Shown: positions 38,380-50,000 of the stretch, piece by piece
How positions within the stretch are numbered: the stretch's first letter is position 1
Layout: the number at the start of each line of letters is the position of its first letter
NCBI RefSeq assembly: GCF_040807025.1
Contig: NC_090943.1
Location: 6,744,356 to 6,808,355 of the forward strand
DNA: 64,000 nucleotides
Source of the DNA: Struthio camelus
Taxonomy: Eukaryota; Chordata; Aves; Struthioniformes; Struthionidae
Direction of reading: 5' to 3'
Position numbers and translations under genes: made by a program
The notes under the pieces: model-generated
Databases searched by the model: none
What the model was told of the DNA's origin: nothing
Seen by the model: the letters and a program-made list of their open reading frames with translations, nothing else

Positions 38380-38860
38380 CCCGTTGTGTGCCCCCCCCGC
38401 TCCTCCACTGGCGGCACCCAGCCCCGCCGCCGCCACCCCCGCGGGGCGACGATGTAGGGGGGCGGCGGCGGCGGGGGGGGGGGAGGCAGCAGCCCGTCGC
38501 CCGCGGCGGCTCCGCGCCCCCCGCCGGGGCGGTCGGCGCCCGGGCAGCGCCGCGGCGGCTGGAGGCTCCCGCCTGCCGGGCCGGCGTTGGGGTTGGGGTG
38601 GCGGGGAGGGGGGTGGTGGTGGAGGGACGGGGCGGGAAGGACGGGGAAGGAGCCGGGGGGGGGGGGGGCAGGAAGCCGGGCGGGCAGGCCGGGCCGCGCC
38701 GTCTCCTCGCCCTGTCACCGCCTGCGTCAGAGCCCCGGAGTTTTCCACTGACGAAAAAGGGCAGCGCAGCGCGGCGCGGCGCAGCCCCGGCAGCGGCAGC
38801 GGCAGCAGCGGGAGGCGCCGCGCCAGGCACCGCCGCCGCCGAGCCGCGCCGAGCCGCAGG
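38380..38860 (+). promoter_or_regulatory. CSRNP1: CpG-island promoter of CSRNP1
   Basis: Very GC- and CpG-rich DNA without a TATA box near the presumed start. Visible candidate sites are GC boxes GGGGCGGG (38629-38636) and GGGCGGG (38678-38684), an AP-1/CRE-like TGCGTCA (38723-38729), and GGAGTTTTCC (38737-38746), which fits the loose NF-kB pattern GGRRNNYYCC. Stress- and growth-factor-responsive sites would suit an immediate-early gene. Motif matches are seen; their use is inferred. A G run at about 38657-38668 could form quadruplex DNA. Confidence 0.65.
38750..38859 (+). other. CSRNP1: Probable non-coding first exon of CSRNP1 (5' end uncertain)
   Basis: A GC-rich, ATG-free segment ends at CAG|GTAGGG (donor at 38860), inside a CpG island and on the strand of CSRNP1. 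The first coding exon has its own acceptor at 46806, so an upstream non-coding exon is required, and human CSRNP1 also has a non-coding first exon. This is the best donor I see in the island, but the transcription start is not determined by the sequence. A first exon in the CpG patches at 34.2-36.4 kb or 45.3-46.0 kb is possible as an alternative. Confidence 0.6.
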
Positions 38861-38950
38861 TAGGGCTGCGGGTGCCCTGGGCTGGGGGGAGACGTGGAGG
38901 AGGGGGCGTCCTCGGGGATGCGGCTCCGTGCTCCGCCGTTGCGGGGTCGA

Positions 38951-39788
38951 GATCGGTGCCCGGAGCGGTGCCCCTCGGTCGGAGGTCCCCTACTCGGTGC
39001 CCCTCGGTCGGGGGCGCCCGCTCGATGCCCCGCGGTCGGGGGTCCCCGTCTCTGTTCCCCTCGGTCGGGGGTCCCCGTCTCTGTTCCCCTCGGTCGGGGG
39101 TCCCCTACTCGGTGCCTCTCGGTCGGGGGCGCCCGCTCGATGCCCCGCGGTCGGGGGTCCTCGGCTCGGTGCCTCTTGGTCGGGGGTCCCCTACTCGGTG
39201 CCCCTCGGTCGGGGGTCCCCTACTCGGTGCCCCTCGGTCGGGGGCGCCCGCTCGATGCCCCGTGGTCGGGGGTCCTTTGCTCGGTGCCCCTTGGTCGAGG
39301 GTCCCTATCTCGGTGCCCCTCCGTCGGGGGTCCCCGGCTCGATGCCCCTCGGTCGGGGGTGCTCGCCTCGGTGCCCCTCGGTCGGGGTGCCGGGCTCGGT
39401 TCCCTTCGGTCGAAGGTCCGCATCTCGGTGCCCCTCGGTCGAGGGTCTCTATGTCGGTGCCCCTCCGTCCGGGTGCCGGGCTCGGTTCCCCTCGGTCGAG
39501 GGTCCCCGTCTCGGTTCCCCTCGGTCGAGGGTCCGCGTCTCGGTTCCCCTCGGTCGAGGGTCTCTATGTCGGTGCCCCTCGGTCGGGTGTCCTCGGCTCG
39601 GTTCCCCTCGGTCGAGGGTCCCAGGCTCGGTGACCCTCCGTCGGGGGTCCCCGTCTCAATTCCCCTCGGTTGGGGGGGGGGTCCTCTGCTCGATGCCCCT
39701 CGGCCGGGGGCGCCCTCTCGGTTCCCCTCGGTGGGGGTCCGCGGCCCGGTGCCCCTCGGTCCGGCTCGGTGCCGGGCTCGGTGCCCGG
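38951..39788. repeat. Minisatellite B: 28-29 bp GC-rich tandem array in CSRNP1 intron 1
   Basis: About 28 units built on the core CCTCGGTCGGGGGTCC followed by a CTCGGTGCC-type spacer, 28-29 bases each and very rich in CpG. A marker variant with GGGGGCGCCCGCTCGATG starts at 39010, 39125 and 39240, an exact 115-bp spacing, so four-unit blocks were duplicated. It starts about 90 bases after the presumed exon 1 donor and is unrelated in sequence to the upstream array. Confidence 0.95.
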
Positions 39789-39956
39789 CCGCGGGGGCCC
39801 GGACGGGAGCGCCGCGGCGGGGCCGGGGGCGGCGGGGCAGAAGCGGAGGACACGGACGGGAGGGCCCCGACGGGGGGCTCCAAACCCTGCCGCCGAGGGG
39901 GGCCCGCTGCCCCTGCCCGACGGCCGTGTCGGAGCGGCAAGGTGGAAACGCTGCGC

Positions 39957-40015
39957 TATATATATGTGTATACACACGCATATATATATGTATATATGTA
40001 TGTATTTTTTTTTTT
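39957..40015 (+). repeat. TA/TG microsatellite and T run in intron 1
   Basis: Alternating TA and TGTA units with a CACACGCA interruption, then about 11 T residues. Confidence 0.85.
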
Positions 40016-40599
40016 CCGAGTTGCACTCAATTTTCCCCTTGTCAGTTAAGTCAGGAGCCTGCTCCATCTTTAAGGCTGCGGTTCCAATTTTCTGATGTTG
40101 AAAGAACCGGCGGGGGGGGTGGGAGGGGGGGGAAGGAAAAGGGGGGGGGGAGGCGGCTTGACGGCTCTCTCTTCCCCAAATTTGCCCGGCTGGGGATGTT
40201 TTCCCGTCGCTACAGCAACACCTACCGGCGTGGCCCGGCGGCTCCGGCAGCCTCCCCGCGCCCGGCCCGCCGGCCCCGGCCTCCTTTGCTCCTCGAAATA
40301 ACCAATTTGGGCTTTAGCTTGCACCTGAGAAAATATCTAGTAAAGTTTCCTCAATGTGTATTTTTTGCTTCCCCCTCCCTCCCCTCCCCGCAAGGATCTG
40401 TCACCTACGAGTTACATAATCTCGCTTTAGGAAGAGGCTGACACATGCCACAACCCTTCTCTAAAGCAGTCCCGGCTTACTAACGCGCCTAATTACAAAG
40501 CATCGGTGGGACGGGAGAGAAAACGCTCGGAGCCATTTGCAAACCTAAAAGTCAAGTCGTTTGTTACAGCAAATTATCAAGTCACCAGCAAGTGGAGGT

Positions 40600-40624
40600 T
40601 TTGTTGTTGTTTGTTGTTGTTGTT
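40600..40624 (+). repeat. (TTG)n microsatellite in intron 1
   Basis: TTG units with one extra T, about 25 bases. Confidence 0.85.
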
Positions 40625-43025
40625 TTTCTGGTTTTCCACGAGAGTTTTTTTGCTAAGCGCTTTGCGGATGAGGCCCGTCAAGGTTCAGAGGTTTATTTTC
40701 GGGATAGCGCGTTTGTTCTCCGCTCGGCGAGGCTCTGCAGCTCCTGGCAAGCCTTTAATAATTTAGTGCAGGAAATGTGTGCGTCTATATAGAAGGCAAG
40801 GTAATGCACAGTGTGTACCTACAGGAGGACAAATATGGAAACCTGGCGTGAATTATTCATAAGGTGTAATCAAATAGAGGATTTTCCTAGACAAAGCGCA
40901 CTTTGCTGTTTTCATATTTATTACAGTACAATCTGGGCTGAGTGTATTTGAACCTCATTTCGTTTGGGCCGTGTCAGATAACCTTTAATGCATTTGCTAA
41001 TGTTTCTTATTTACCTTTCAAGTTGCCAGCAAGAAATAATGGCTTGACAGAAAATATCACAGCTGGGGGCTTGCTGAGCTTTTTTTTTATTATTATTTTT
41101 GGATTTTTCCCCGTGCTTTTGAAAATTATTCGGTCAAGTAAGCACTTCTTATATTCTTCCCGGGGAAGGTGTTTTGCTTTTTCAGTCTCTGGCATGAGAA
41201 TAAACTCGTGGTACTACGAACTGATTCATGCTGCTATTCTGTGGCACCGAGTAGTTTGGGTTTTACTGTTGCATAGTAGGCAGAGTCTATTTTTAACCAG
41301 AGTAAGGTTATGAAACCTTAGACCCAGCTGAGTGAAAATAATCTGGTTGGAAGTGGAAAGCACGGCTCCCGCGCCTGGGAATACTTGCGGGGAGACGGAC
41401 CAGCTCCCGCTCTCTCCCTCGGAGGGTCTCGCCGGGCTGAGCCGCCGCTTGGCGCTCGCCGAAAGCAGCCCGGGCGCTCGCCGAAATTGGGAAGCGTCAG
41501 AGCGGAGGCTGCGACAGCGGCACGAGGGAAACCGCTTAAGTAAATATGCAGAGAATTAAAATAGTTAAATGAATGAGCCATGAATCAGGGCTGATAGCAG
41601 GCTGATTATTAAGTAACCCAGAGGCGTTGCTGGAAGCACCGCCGTGGTTAGATGTCAAGTGTGTCAGAGAGCTAAAGGAAAAGCTCAGCTTCGCACCAGT
41701 TTTTAGTAATACTCACCCCAAGGTCATCTGAGCTGCCGAGAGCGGCGGCATGCGGACGAACACCCAGCGCCTCGCCGGGAAAGAGGGCAGAAATTCCCCC
41801 CCGGTGACTCCAGCGTGGCTCCCTGAGCGTATCCAGAGTCATACCTGACCGAAATACGTGGTGGGGTTTTTAAAACTAGTATGTACTCCGGCTAGACCTG
41901 CGCAGCCACTGCAGGTCTGGGGGAGGGAGCTGGATGCGATGTGACTCATGCCTCGGCAGAATGGTTCGCCCGCTTCCAGCGCCGGATCGTGATCCGTGCT
42001 GTGCCGGCGAGAGTCCGCCTCGACTTCCAGGGCTCGTTGCGCCGGTGAAGTCAGGAGATGGGCTCAAAAAGTGAAAAATAGATACCTCTAGTGCGTTGCA
42101 CAGGAGAGGTTTCATCCTTAAGTTTTTGAGTTTTGTTTTTTTTTAAACCACATTGCTTTGCAGAGGAAAGTTGGCTTCAAACTATTCCTGCACAGATTTG
42201 GGATGCTTTGATGCTTTGGGATGCTCCACAGGCAGAAGACCACCAGTTGAAAGCATCCTTGCTCATAGAGGTCCTCCAGCAACCCTGGAGGAGCTGGAGT
42301 GGGGAAAACTGGGCTGCCAGCGAACACCGACGCTGCAAACGCTGGCCTGACTCGGAGAAGTTCATTTGCCTCACTTGCCTTGTTGCATCCCGCAAAGTGT
42401 GTAGAAAGCCCAAAAATAAAACTCAGAAACTTCTTATCCACATACTTGTGCACAAAACCATAATGTCTCTTTGTGCAGTTTGTTATAAATAGACCAACTG
42501 GACACTGATACGGGTTTTGGTTGCCTTCCTCTCTGCTTGGCTAAACAAATGCCAAACCTTCTTAAATCTAAATGACTCGAAATATTTACAGCTGATATGT
42601 CGTCCAAGAGTAGGATAGTTAAAACATTAATTCCTTGCATTCCAGTGTATTAGGGCTTTACCCTGCAACTTGCTGAGCGCCAGAAATAGGACTTAGCAGA
42701 TTCAGTTCCCTTCCCCCCAGCTAGACAGCCACCCCCACCCACTCCCCCCACCTCAACTTTAATGCTCAAAAAAAAAAAAAAAAGGAGGGAGAGAGAGAAA
42801 AAGAAAGGAATGCACATCTGGGCTAAATATTTGTTAGAAAGTATTCCCAGGATAGTGGGAGTTCTGGTGCCAGAGAGGAATTCCTGCGGGTTTGATCCAT
42901 TGCATTATGTACTTGTTCCAAAAGCTGTTTTCAGTAAAATAGATGAGTAAGAAGTCTTAGCCAAGAACAGAATGTCTTTTTTGGCAACTAAAAGGAAGAT
43001 AGGATTATTTTATTTCAGGTTATGT

Positions 43026-43075
43026 AAAAAAAAAAAAAAAAAAAAAAGAGGAGGGGAGAGAGAGAGAGAGAGAGA
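43026..43075 (+). repeat. Poly-A run followed by (GA)n
   Basis: About 22 A residues, a short GAGGAGGGGA spacer, then GA repeats to 43075. No attached retroelement is recognised. Confidence 0.9.
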
Positions 43076-44931
43076 AGGTGGTAAAATCCTCCTGCACTCC
43101 GTGGTGCTTGGAGAGATTTGCGACTGCAAGCACAGGAGATCTTTTTCCCTTGCATGCTGCTATGCACATTCTTGTGACTTCTATGTAAGTGTATGGCTAT
43201 AAATGTGGATTTGAGGTCAAGACTTGTGGAATTACCGCAATTAAAATATCCTCACTGCGTCTGAATTGTCCTCTGGGGTTTTTTGGCTGAATGTCCAGCA
43301 GTTTCGGCGACATTGGTTTCAAGGCGCCGCTCGAGTCGCTGGCGTGAGTTCTGCTCCCAAAGGCTGGGGTCAGGAGGGGAAAGCGGTGGCTTTGCCTTGA
43401 CAATGCTGTAGGATTTTTTGGGGGGGACGGGACATGGATGTATGTAGACAGTGATGGCTGCAGCCTCACTGTATCTATAGCTCATGAGACAGATCTGAAA
43501 ATTTGACCTGGAAAATGTTCCAGCCTAAAATCAGGGAACTGGAAGAGTGGGAAGGCGTGATAGGAGAACATGAATGTGTTTTGGTTGGTGGGCAACAGGT
43601 TCTCCAGCAGCTTTCTCCCGTTAGTTGAGAATCATGTTTGCGTGATACTTACCTTGTGCTGACAAAACAACAGGTATTTTGAATACTACAGTATGCCAGA
43701 GTTTTTTATTTTCTGTATACTTGTCTTATTCTTATAGATGGGAGAGATGCGTGCACCTTCTTTCTTTCTTCTGTTCGACACGCCTAATCAAGGATGATCA
43801 TTTTTTATGGGGGAAAAAAAAAACCTTGCACTATCCAAAACACAGCTTCCTTGGCTCTGGCTTTGTGTTTGTGTTAGTCTGGATGGTTTACTTGAGACAA
43901 TACTTGGTTTTTCTGCTGCGTGGTTTGCAGGGAGGCGATGTCGCTCACGATAAGTGACGGATGCTATTGTGTTAGCAACTCGAGTCATGCAGACCAGTTA
44001 AACTATGTAAAAACGGGTGCCATCCTTTGTTCTGCTGTTCCCTTTGCCTTGGGTGTTTCTAACCCTAGTTTTTTTGGCTCGGCGTTGGAAAGGTCTTGAT
44101 GCTCCTCAACGGTGGCAGCAGCCTTTCCCTCCTCCCAGCCAGATACGTCACTGGAGGCAGGACCTGGGGCCGCGCCGAGTAAGCAGGGAGACGGGTATCT
44201 GCACTTGGGGAGAGGCGATCCCTTGAGGGGAGGTTTCAGCCCTTGGATGGGCTACACTCGGGAGGTGGTTGTGGCCAGTGGCACCGCAGGTGGTCCGGGA
44301 GCAGAAATCACGAGGGTAGTAAGTCTTACGAAGCAGCCATTCGCATTGGCGTGGTGGGGGGAAGAGGGGGTCCTGCAGCGAGTGAGCTTGGCCAGTCCGA
44401 CGTTATTTCCCTGGGACTTATCTTCATTTTAGCTGCGTGACCTTGACTACTCTACCAGCCTCCTGCATCTCCTGGAAAGCTTGGATGTAGTCAAAATTAT
44501 ACCCACGCCCATTCGTGTTTTGGTTTTTGCTACTTTTTGCAAATCCTTCTGCACAAGGGCGCTCGTCTTTGCTGTTCGCTGCCTGCTCTGCTTGCGCAGG
44601 GACTTCTCAGAGGGCTTCTTTCTCCCTCCAGTGGCTCTGAGGTGGCATCGGTGGCTGGTGACGGAGCTGCTGTTCTGGAGGCTGGGGCTTCGCAGGGAGC
44701 CGCCACCAGCCAGGAAGCCTGGAGGAGCAGAGAGGCATTGTTCTGCCACTTGCCCTTGCTTGCAAAGTTTTCGGCTGCTCCTTGTCTTCAGCTGTGGAAG
44801 TGGGAGAACCGGGCTGAGAGGTCTTCCAGCCTCTGCCGGGGCTTCTTCCAAGCACTTGCTGCCTGCAGGTAGACCGGTTTGGAGGGTTTCTGCGCTCCCG
44901 TTCATTCCTTAGAGCAAGTGGGTGCCTTACA

Positions 44932-44961
44932 CCCCCCCCCCCCCAAAAAAAAAAAAAAAAA
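44932..44961 (+). repeat. C13-A17 homopolymer pair
   Basis: A run of 13 C is directly followed by 17 A. Confidence 0.9.
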
Positions 44962-45339
44962 GAGATTTGAGGTTTCTTGTTTTGCCTTGCGTGGGCCAAG
45001 GCAGCAACGGGTTAATCCAGGTGTCAGGTAGGACACCCAGTGGCGGTGCTGATGGACACCAGCCAAATCCACCTTCTCCACCCATCTGTTTTGGATTAAG
45101 GCCAAAACACCAAGCCGTGGCCAAACCACCTGCAGCTGCAGGTCCGTGGAGAGGGACGAAGGGGGTCCGCGGGGGGCCTGTCCCGGCCCCGGGAGCGGAG
45201 CGCCGCCGCCCGGGCCCCCCTCGGCACATGCTCCAGTTAATGGTTAACTTTTTGGAACCGCAGGAACTGATTTCGTCCAGCAATTTTTAACCTTTGAGGG
45301 GCCCGCTGTCTCTCTGTTTGTAAACACGGTTAGTTAGCG

Positions 45340-46040
45340 CTTAGGCCGGGCTTTGGAGGCACCAAGCGCGCTTCTGTAGCGCCAGGTATTATTGTGCGGG
45401 CTGCTGAGATACTGCAAACGCCGTCGCTGGTGGGTTTTGACGTCCGGCGCGGGGCGACGTCAGGAGGGTGGGTGCTTTGGAGAGCTGCTCGCACGGGCAG
45501 GCGTGCAAAAGAGAGGGCGAGAAAGCGGGGGCGCTTCCGGTTGCGACGAGCGGATTTGGCCCCCTGGCAGAGCCGAGCGTGTTCGCAGTTTGCCTCGCGG
45601 CACTTCCAGCGGCTCGGCCCGAAGGGGTTTGCCGTACGTCTCCGAGGCGTCCCCGGCCGCAGCGCGGATTTCAGGGATGCCTCTGGTTTTTTGGGCGTTA
45701 TTTCCTCTTTGCTTTACGTCGCGGCGCGGCCGGTAGCGTGCGTGCTGGCTTTGCTCCCGAGACACGTTTTGCCTTTGCTCGCCCTTGGCGGTGCTTGCGG
45801 GGCGCGGGGGGCCGCTGCTTGCCCGAGCGCCGGGCTGGCCGCAGGCTGCCGAAATCGCTCGCCGAGGAAGAGGAGCGGCGGAGGCGGTGACGCGCTGCCC
45901 GGCTGCGGCACAACCCGCCAGGGATTTCTGCAAGAAGCAGGAGCGGGGCTCTTGCCGAGCGCGTCCCACGTTGGGCGGCCTGTGGGCGCCCGGCGGCGTG
46001 CTCCGTCCGCCGTGTCGTGGGCAAAGCGCGTAGCTTTCCG
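45340..46040. promoter_or_regulatory. CpG-rich patch inside CSRNP1 intron 1
   Basis: About 700 bases of high CpG density, less than 1 kb before the first coding exon and flanked by AT-rich DNA. It has long open frames on both strands, as GC-rich DNA often does, with no recognisable domain. An alternative promoter or intronic enhancer is the simplest reading. Confidence 0.4.
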
Positions 46041-46105
46041 GTCGATGTCAGGAGAAGAGGAACCTTTAGGGAAGCGAAGGTTAAAACACACGGCAAATTT
46101 GGAGG

Positions 46106-46127
46106 TTTTTTTTTTTTTTTTTTTTTT
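46106..46127 (+). repeat. Poly-T run in intron 1
   Basis: 22 T residues just 3' of the intronic CpG patch. Homopolymer length may vary between individuals or be misassembled. Confidence 0.9.
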
Positions 46128-46810
46128 GGCTTGCTTGAGGTGAGCCACGCAAAAGCACGGAGGAGATTTAGAAATCGAGGCCAGTGCCCAACTACTTTGT
46201 TTTCAATTAGCTACGTTGTTTTGAATTGCTACTATGCTTGATACATAACCCAGCCTAAGCAGGAACAGCTTATTGAATGGGGGGGCTGGCTATGAAAGGC
46301 AGCAGGAGGAGAAGGGCCGTTCTTCGCAGCTGATATATTTGTATTTCAGTGCTGCATTTAATAAGTCTGTTTCCCCAGGGGGCTATAGCAAGTAAATCAT
46401 GCCAACAGATTGTTCTCTGCAAACGGGCTTATTTTTGTAATTAGCAAGACGTTAAAGCTGTAACTGCATCGAAAGTGAGCTGGGTGAGAAGTTAACATAA
46501 AAGAATTAGTAAGCAAAACGTAATACTTACGGTTTGGTAACGTTTGCATTGATTGAATTTGCTTCCGGGCAGCTTGTTGTACGCAGCGGTTGGTTTTTCT
46601 GCGGGAAAAATGGGAAATTCGGCCGAGGTAGGCAGAGACCCTTCGTAAGGTCCGCTTATGCGGCGGTACCTGGTGGGAATTGCACCCGGGGCTGAGCCGT
46701 GCTGACTTGGTGCCTTGCCGGGGGCTGACACCATTGTGGCCCGTCACTGGGAGCTGTCATCATTTCCCTCGCTTTATTTTGCCTTTCTTTCTCCCTCGTT
46801 TTTCAGGTAT

Positions 46811-46834
46811 ATGAAAGATACGGCGCCACCATGA
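46811..46834 (+). CDS. Upstream ORF of seven codons overlapping the CSRNP1 start
   Basis: If the exon begins at 46807, as the splice site indicates, its first ATG is at 46811, in a weak context (T at -3). It encodes MKDTAPP and stops at TGA 46832-46834. The stop overlaps the main ATG (46831) as ATGA. Such an arrangement can lower initiation at the main start or couple it to reinitiation. The short peptide itself probably has no function. Confidence 0.5.
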   Translation: MKDTAPP

Positions 46835-47005
46835 GCGGGGTATTGAAAAGGAAGTACGAAGAGCTGGGGGACGACAGCACCTACTGCTCCTCCTCCTCCT
46901 GCTCCCCGCTGTCCTCCTCCTCGGCTTCCTCTGGCTGGGAATCGGACGAGGAGAGCTCCCGCGGAGACATCAAGCCCGGCTCGGCCTTAACGCCCAATTT
47001 CACCC
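46831..47005 (+). CDS. CSRNP1: CSRNP1 coding exon 1 (residues 1-58 and first base of codon 59)
   Basis: The exon opens at the ATG, in the context gccaccATGa, and ends before the strong donor GTGAGTAC at 47006, leaving phase 1. It encodes the N-terminal MSGVLKRK family start and a Ser-rich, acidic stretch. The exon itself probably begins at 46807, after a long pyrimidine tract and CAG at 46804-46806. That leaves 24 bases of 5' UTR in this exon. Confidence 0.95.
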
Positions 47006-50000
47006 GTGAGTACCTCATATCACCACTGGCAACGAGCCTCCCAGGTGCCTGGGGTCGGGCAGGCCCCCAGCGTGTTTCTGTACCTCTTGGAGCACACCTT
47101 CATGAGTGGAAGTGTCCATGACACCTGCTTCGTGTCGTTAAGCCAAACGATTTAAGTTGTTTTTTTACATCAGCTTGCGTTTTCAGGGTGGTCTTCCTCA
47201 GCCGTTCTGCCCTTCCTCATAATATTTGTTATTGATTGTTAGCTTTTTTGCAGAAGTCCAAATTTCCAAAAATAGAAACCCTATAGGACCTGAGCCTGCT
47301 GAGCCAGACAGGTGCCTTGAAGCCAGTACTGTGGGTCCATCCCCAAATCCCTAAACTCATGGTCAAACTGTTAAAAAGACAACTATTAAGCAGACAGGGA
47401 AGGCCCATAATGTTAGTTTTAAAAAATGATTAACCAGTAGCTTCATTGCCATTTCAGAGCCCGTCTCTTCAGTGAGTTGGGTGCTCTGCCAGAGACCATG
47501 ACACGTTTGACATTGCCTCCGCTGCTAGTGCAGATAAATGCAACTTTGTTTTCTCAGCAAAATCAGTTAGGAGAGCCTTTAGGAAAACACGTCGAAGACA
47601 AGATTGTAAAAATCCTTATCTGCCAGGCAAAGAATGAGAAGACAATAGGAGACCATCTTCAATGAGGAGAAATAGTCCAACCTAGTAAATTATACTGCAC
47701 GCCCACTGTATATAGCAGTTAAGGTCCACTTAGCAGACATACACAAACATGCAGTGGTCTGAAAAGGCTTTAGAAGTCTTGTAATAATAAAGAATCTCAT
47801 TCTTGCTTGTCTTCTTAGGTTTTGGGGCAAAACAATGAACTTTTTGTATTCCCTGGCTCAATTGGAGAAGGGTCAGGAATGGAAAGAACAGTTTTGGGGG
47901 GAGGTGAGGGAGAAGCGAATGCCAAAGTGTTACAGCTCCCTCGGTAAGTGATCGCGGTGGTTAACTCGCCTTTTGATAAAGAGCTAATGTTGTGGCAGAT
48001 CGAACCGAGGCTGTGATGAAAATGTGAGGCACAGTGCAGAGATAGCATCGAAGCGAGCGCGGGGCCCAGTTTGAAACCTGGCGCCAGTTAGCAGAAGCTG
48101 CTGACACAGCTGGGTAAACGCTTTTTGCAGATGCAACTGAAATGCTATATTTTGGCGAGTGAGAGCGGCGAAACGTGGACGCACCTCGCTGCCCGGTCCC
48201 GCGCTTCCCCAGCCTGCGGGGCCGGCCGAGCCCAGCGAGCCGCCGGGGTTTTGGGTTCGATCTCTGCAGCGATGGCCCGTGGCTCCGGCTCCGCAATGAG
48301 TGTGGCTGGCTCCCGGCTCTGCCACCCCCAGGACCGCGCTGGGGCCTTACTGAGCTTTTCCGAATTTTTTTTTTCCATACCGTCCACGGTGGCAACTGAG
48401 ACATCCGTGCGCCTCCTGTGAGGGATTAGCAGTGAATGGGACTGAAAACCCTCCAACGCTGAATTTGTGCTTAGCTTTTGTTGCTGCCATGCTCATATTG
48501 CAGAAAAAGCAGTTCTGTAACCCAATATTACTACGATTGGCATTCCTTTTTTTGCGGCCAGGTAGGTTCGTGGAGACTCACTGGCTCTGAGGTTGCCCCT
48601 GCCTATTAGTCCGCCTCCATCTGTTGCGTTCGCGCCAGCAAATGTGCAGAGCCAGGTATCCCTGGAGAGGCTCTGCTTTAAATGGGGTGTAGCGTGTTTC
48701 AGCAGCTTAAGATAAACCAGAGTCGTGTTTTGCCATGTTTACCCCGGGATCACCTGCATGGAGATTAACATCTTTGCAGCTGCTCTCAAATGAGCCTCTT
48801 GAGAATAAACTATAGATTCGTAGTTCCTCCCAGAGGATGGTGAAAGGAAGTACCAGAAAAACAGCCGTTTCGGCTATGTTGTGCTCGGTTACAAAAGCCC
48901 CAACTGCGTGCCGCCGCAGCGTCTGCGCTCGGGCATCCCGGGAGCGGACCTCGCCATCCCAAACGCGGGACAGGCAGGGTGCTCCGCTTTGAAGCAAGAC
49001 GAGCCCGTAGGATGGTTTTTTGCTTGTTCGTTATGCGCTGCTGCACTTGAAGAATAAGCAAATGTGTGTTTCCTGGAGGAGATCATGCGGGAAGGAGAAG
49101 CAGCAGCCGTTTCTTAGGGTGAATCTGCTCAGCGATTCTGCAGCATCAGGACTTGGCTTAGCTCCTCTCCATCCATTTGCCCTCTTTGGGGAGTTAGATC
49201 CTACAGCACAAGGAGCCTTCAGCTAATCCTGTGACCTTTCCCTGCCACGTTGCTCTGGAGAGAGTAATTGCGAGTCCTGCCTTTGCGTAATACTTACAGC
49301 CCTCTGTTTCCGAGGGTGGCCCTACTGACTTCATGTGCTTTTTCCATTTTTAGCCACGTCTATCCTGAAGAAATCCAAGCGACTAAAGAAGAACAATGTG
49401 GAGTTTGACCGGGTCACTGTGTTTTACTTCCCGCGCTGCCAGGGGTTCACGAGCGTGCCTAGTCGCGGTGGCTGCACCCTGGGGATGGTGAGCAAGCACA
49501 GCGCCTCCAGGCAGTTCACTCTAGCAGAGTTCTCAAAGGAGCAGGAAAATGTCCGTCGGGAGAAACTCGAAGAGAAATTAAAAGAAGAGAAGTTGGAAGC
49601 GTTGAAATGGAAAGTGAGTAAGAGCGGGAGCGGGTGACTATTCGTAGTTAATAGTCGTTTTTTATTCGAGGCCTCTCTGGGAACTCAAGGCGGAAGTCCT
49701 TGACCTTGCTTTGATCTCCAAAAAACATAGGCTCCAACATGGGATTTTCAGCTCTATTCTCCACCCTTGGAAGGTGGCAAAAAAGATGCTGAATTCCATA
49801 TGTTGGGTGTCTGCCAGGTCTTTAGGTGAGACCTTAAGGAGGGGCCTGTGCCCTCCGTGGCCTTTGGGTTCTCTGGGAAAAGTCAGGTTTGTCCTGGGGT
49901 CCGAGCCCCAGAGGTTGATCCTGGAGGCTGCCACCATTGGAGCAGCTCTTCCCTTTCTAGTTTCTCCCGACCCTGGGTGTTGGCAACCGCTGATTTGGTC

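Larger units (their letters stand above)
38860..46806 (+). other. CSRNP1: CSRNP1 intron 1 (presumed)
   Basis: It begins GTAGGG and ends in a long pyrimidine tract with CAG. It holds the 28-29 bp minisatellite (38951-39788), a TA/TG microsatellite (39957-40005), a GC-rich block to about 40300, AT-rich unique sequence from 40.4 to 45.3 kb with several homopolymer runs, and a CpG-rich patch (45340-46040). No coding exon or interspersed repeat was recognised between 40.4 and 45.3 kb. Confidence 0.6.

Noticed and set aside
37190-38830. 546-codon - strand open frame with KGVWVPKRGLG-type repeats, and matching + strand frames
   Set aside because: It is the translation of the 19-bp minisatellite. 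A 19-bp unit lacking stops reads through all three frames and gives a 19-residue super-period, as seen. The N-terminal part is CpG-island Ala/Pro/Arg-rich sequence. No domain and no independent gene signal.
38388-40441. Several + strand frames of 250-550 codons with VPLGRGSP-type repeats
   Set aside because: They are by-products of the 28-29 bp minisatellite, which is open in multiple frames at once with a 29-residue super-period. They overlap the presumed CSRNP1 first exon and intron 1.
45394-46143. 249-codon + strand frame in intron 1
   Set aside because: Compositional artefact of the CpG patch; it ends in a poly-T-encoded Phe run and has no domain or splice support.
49335-49637. Open frame starting [13 protein letters not shown]
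   Set aside because: It reads through intron sequence into the CSRNP1 exon. The real exon starts at 49354 after TAG, restoring the family sequence TPTSILKK.
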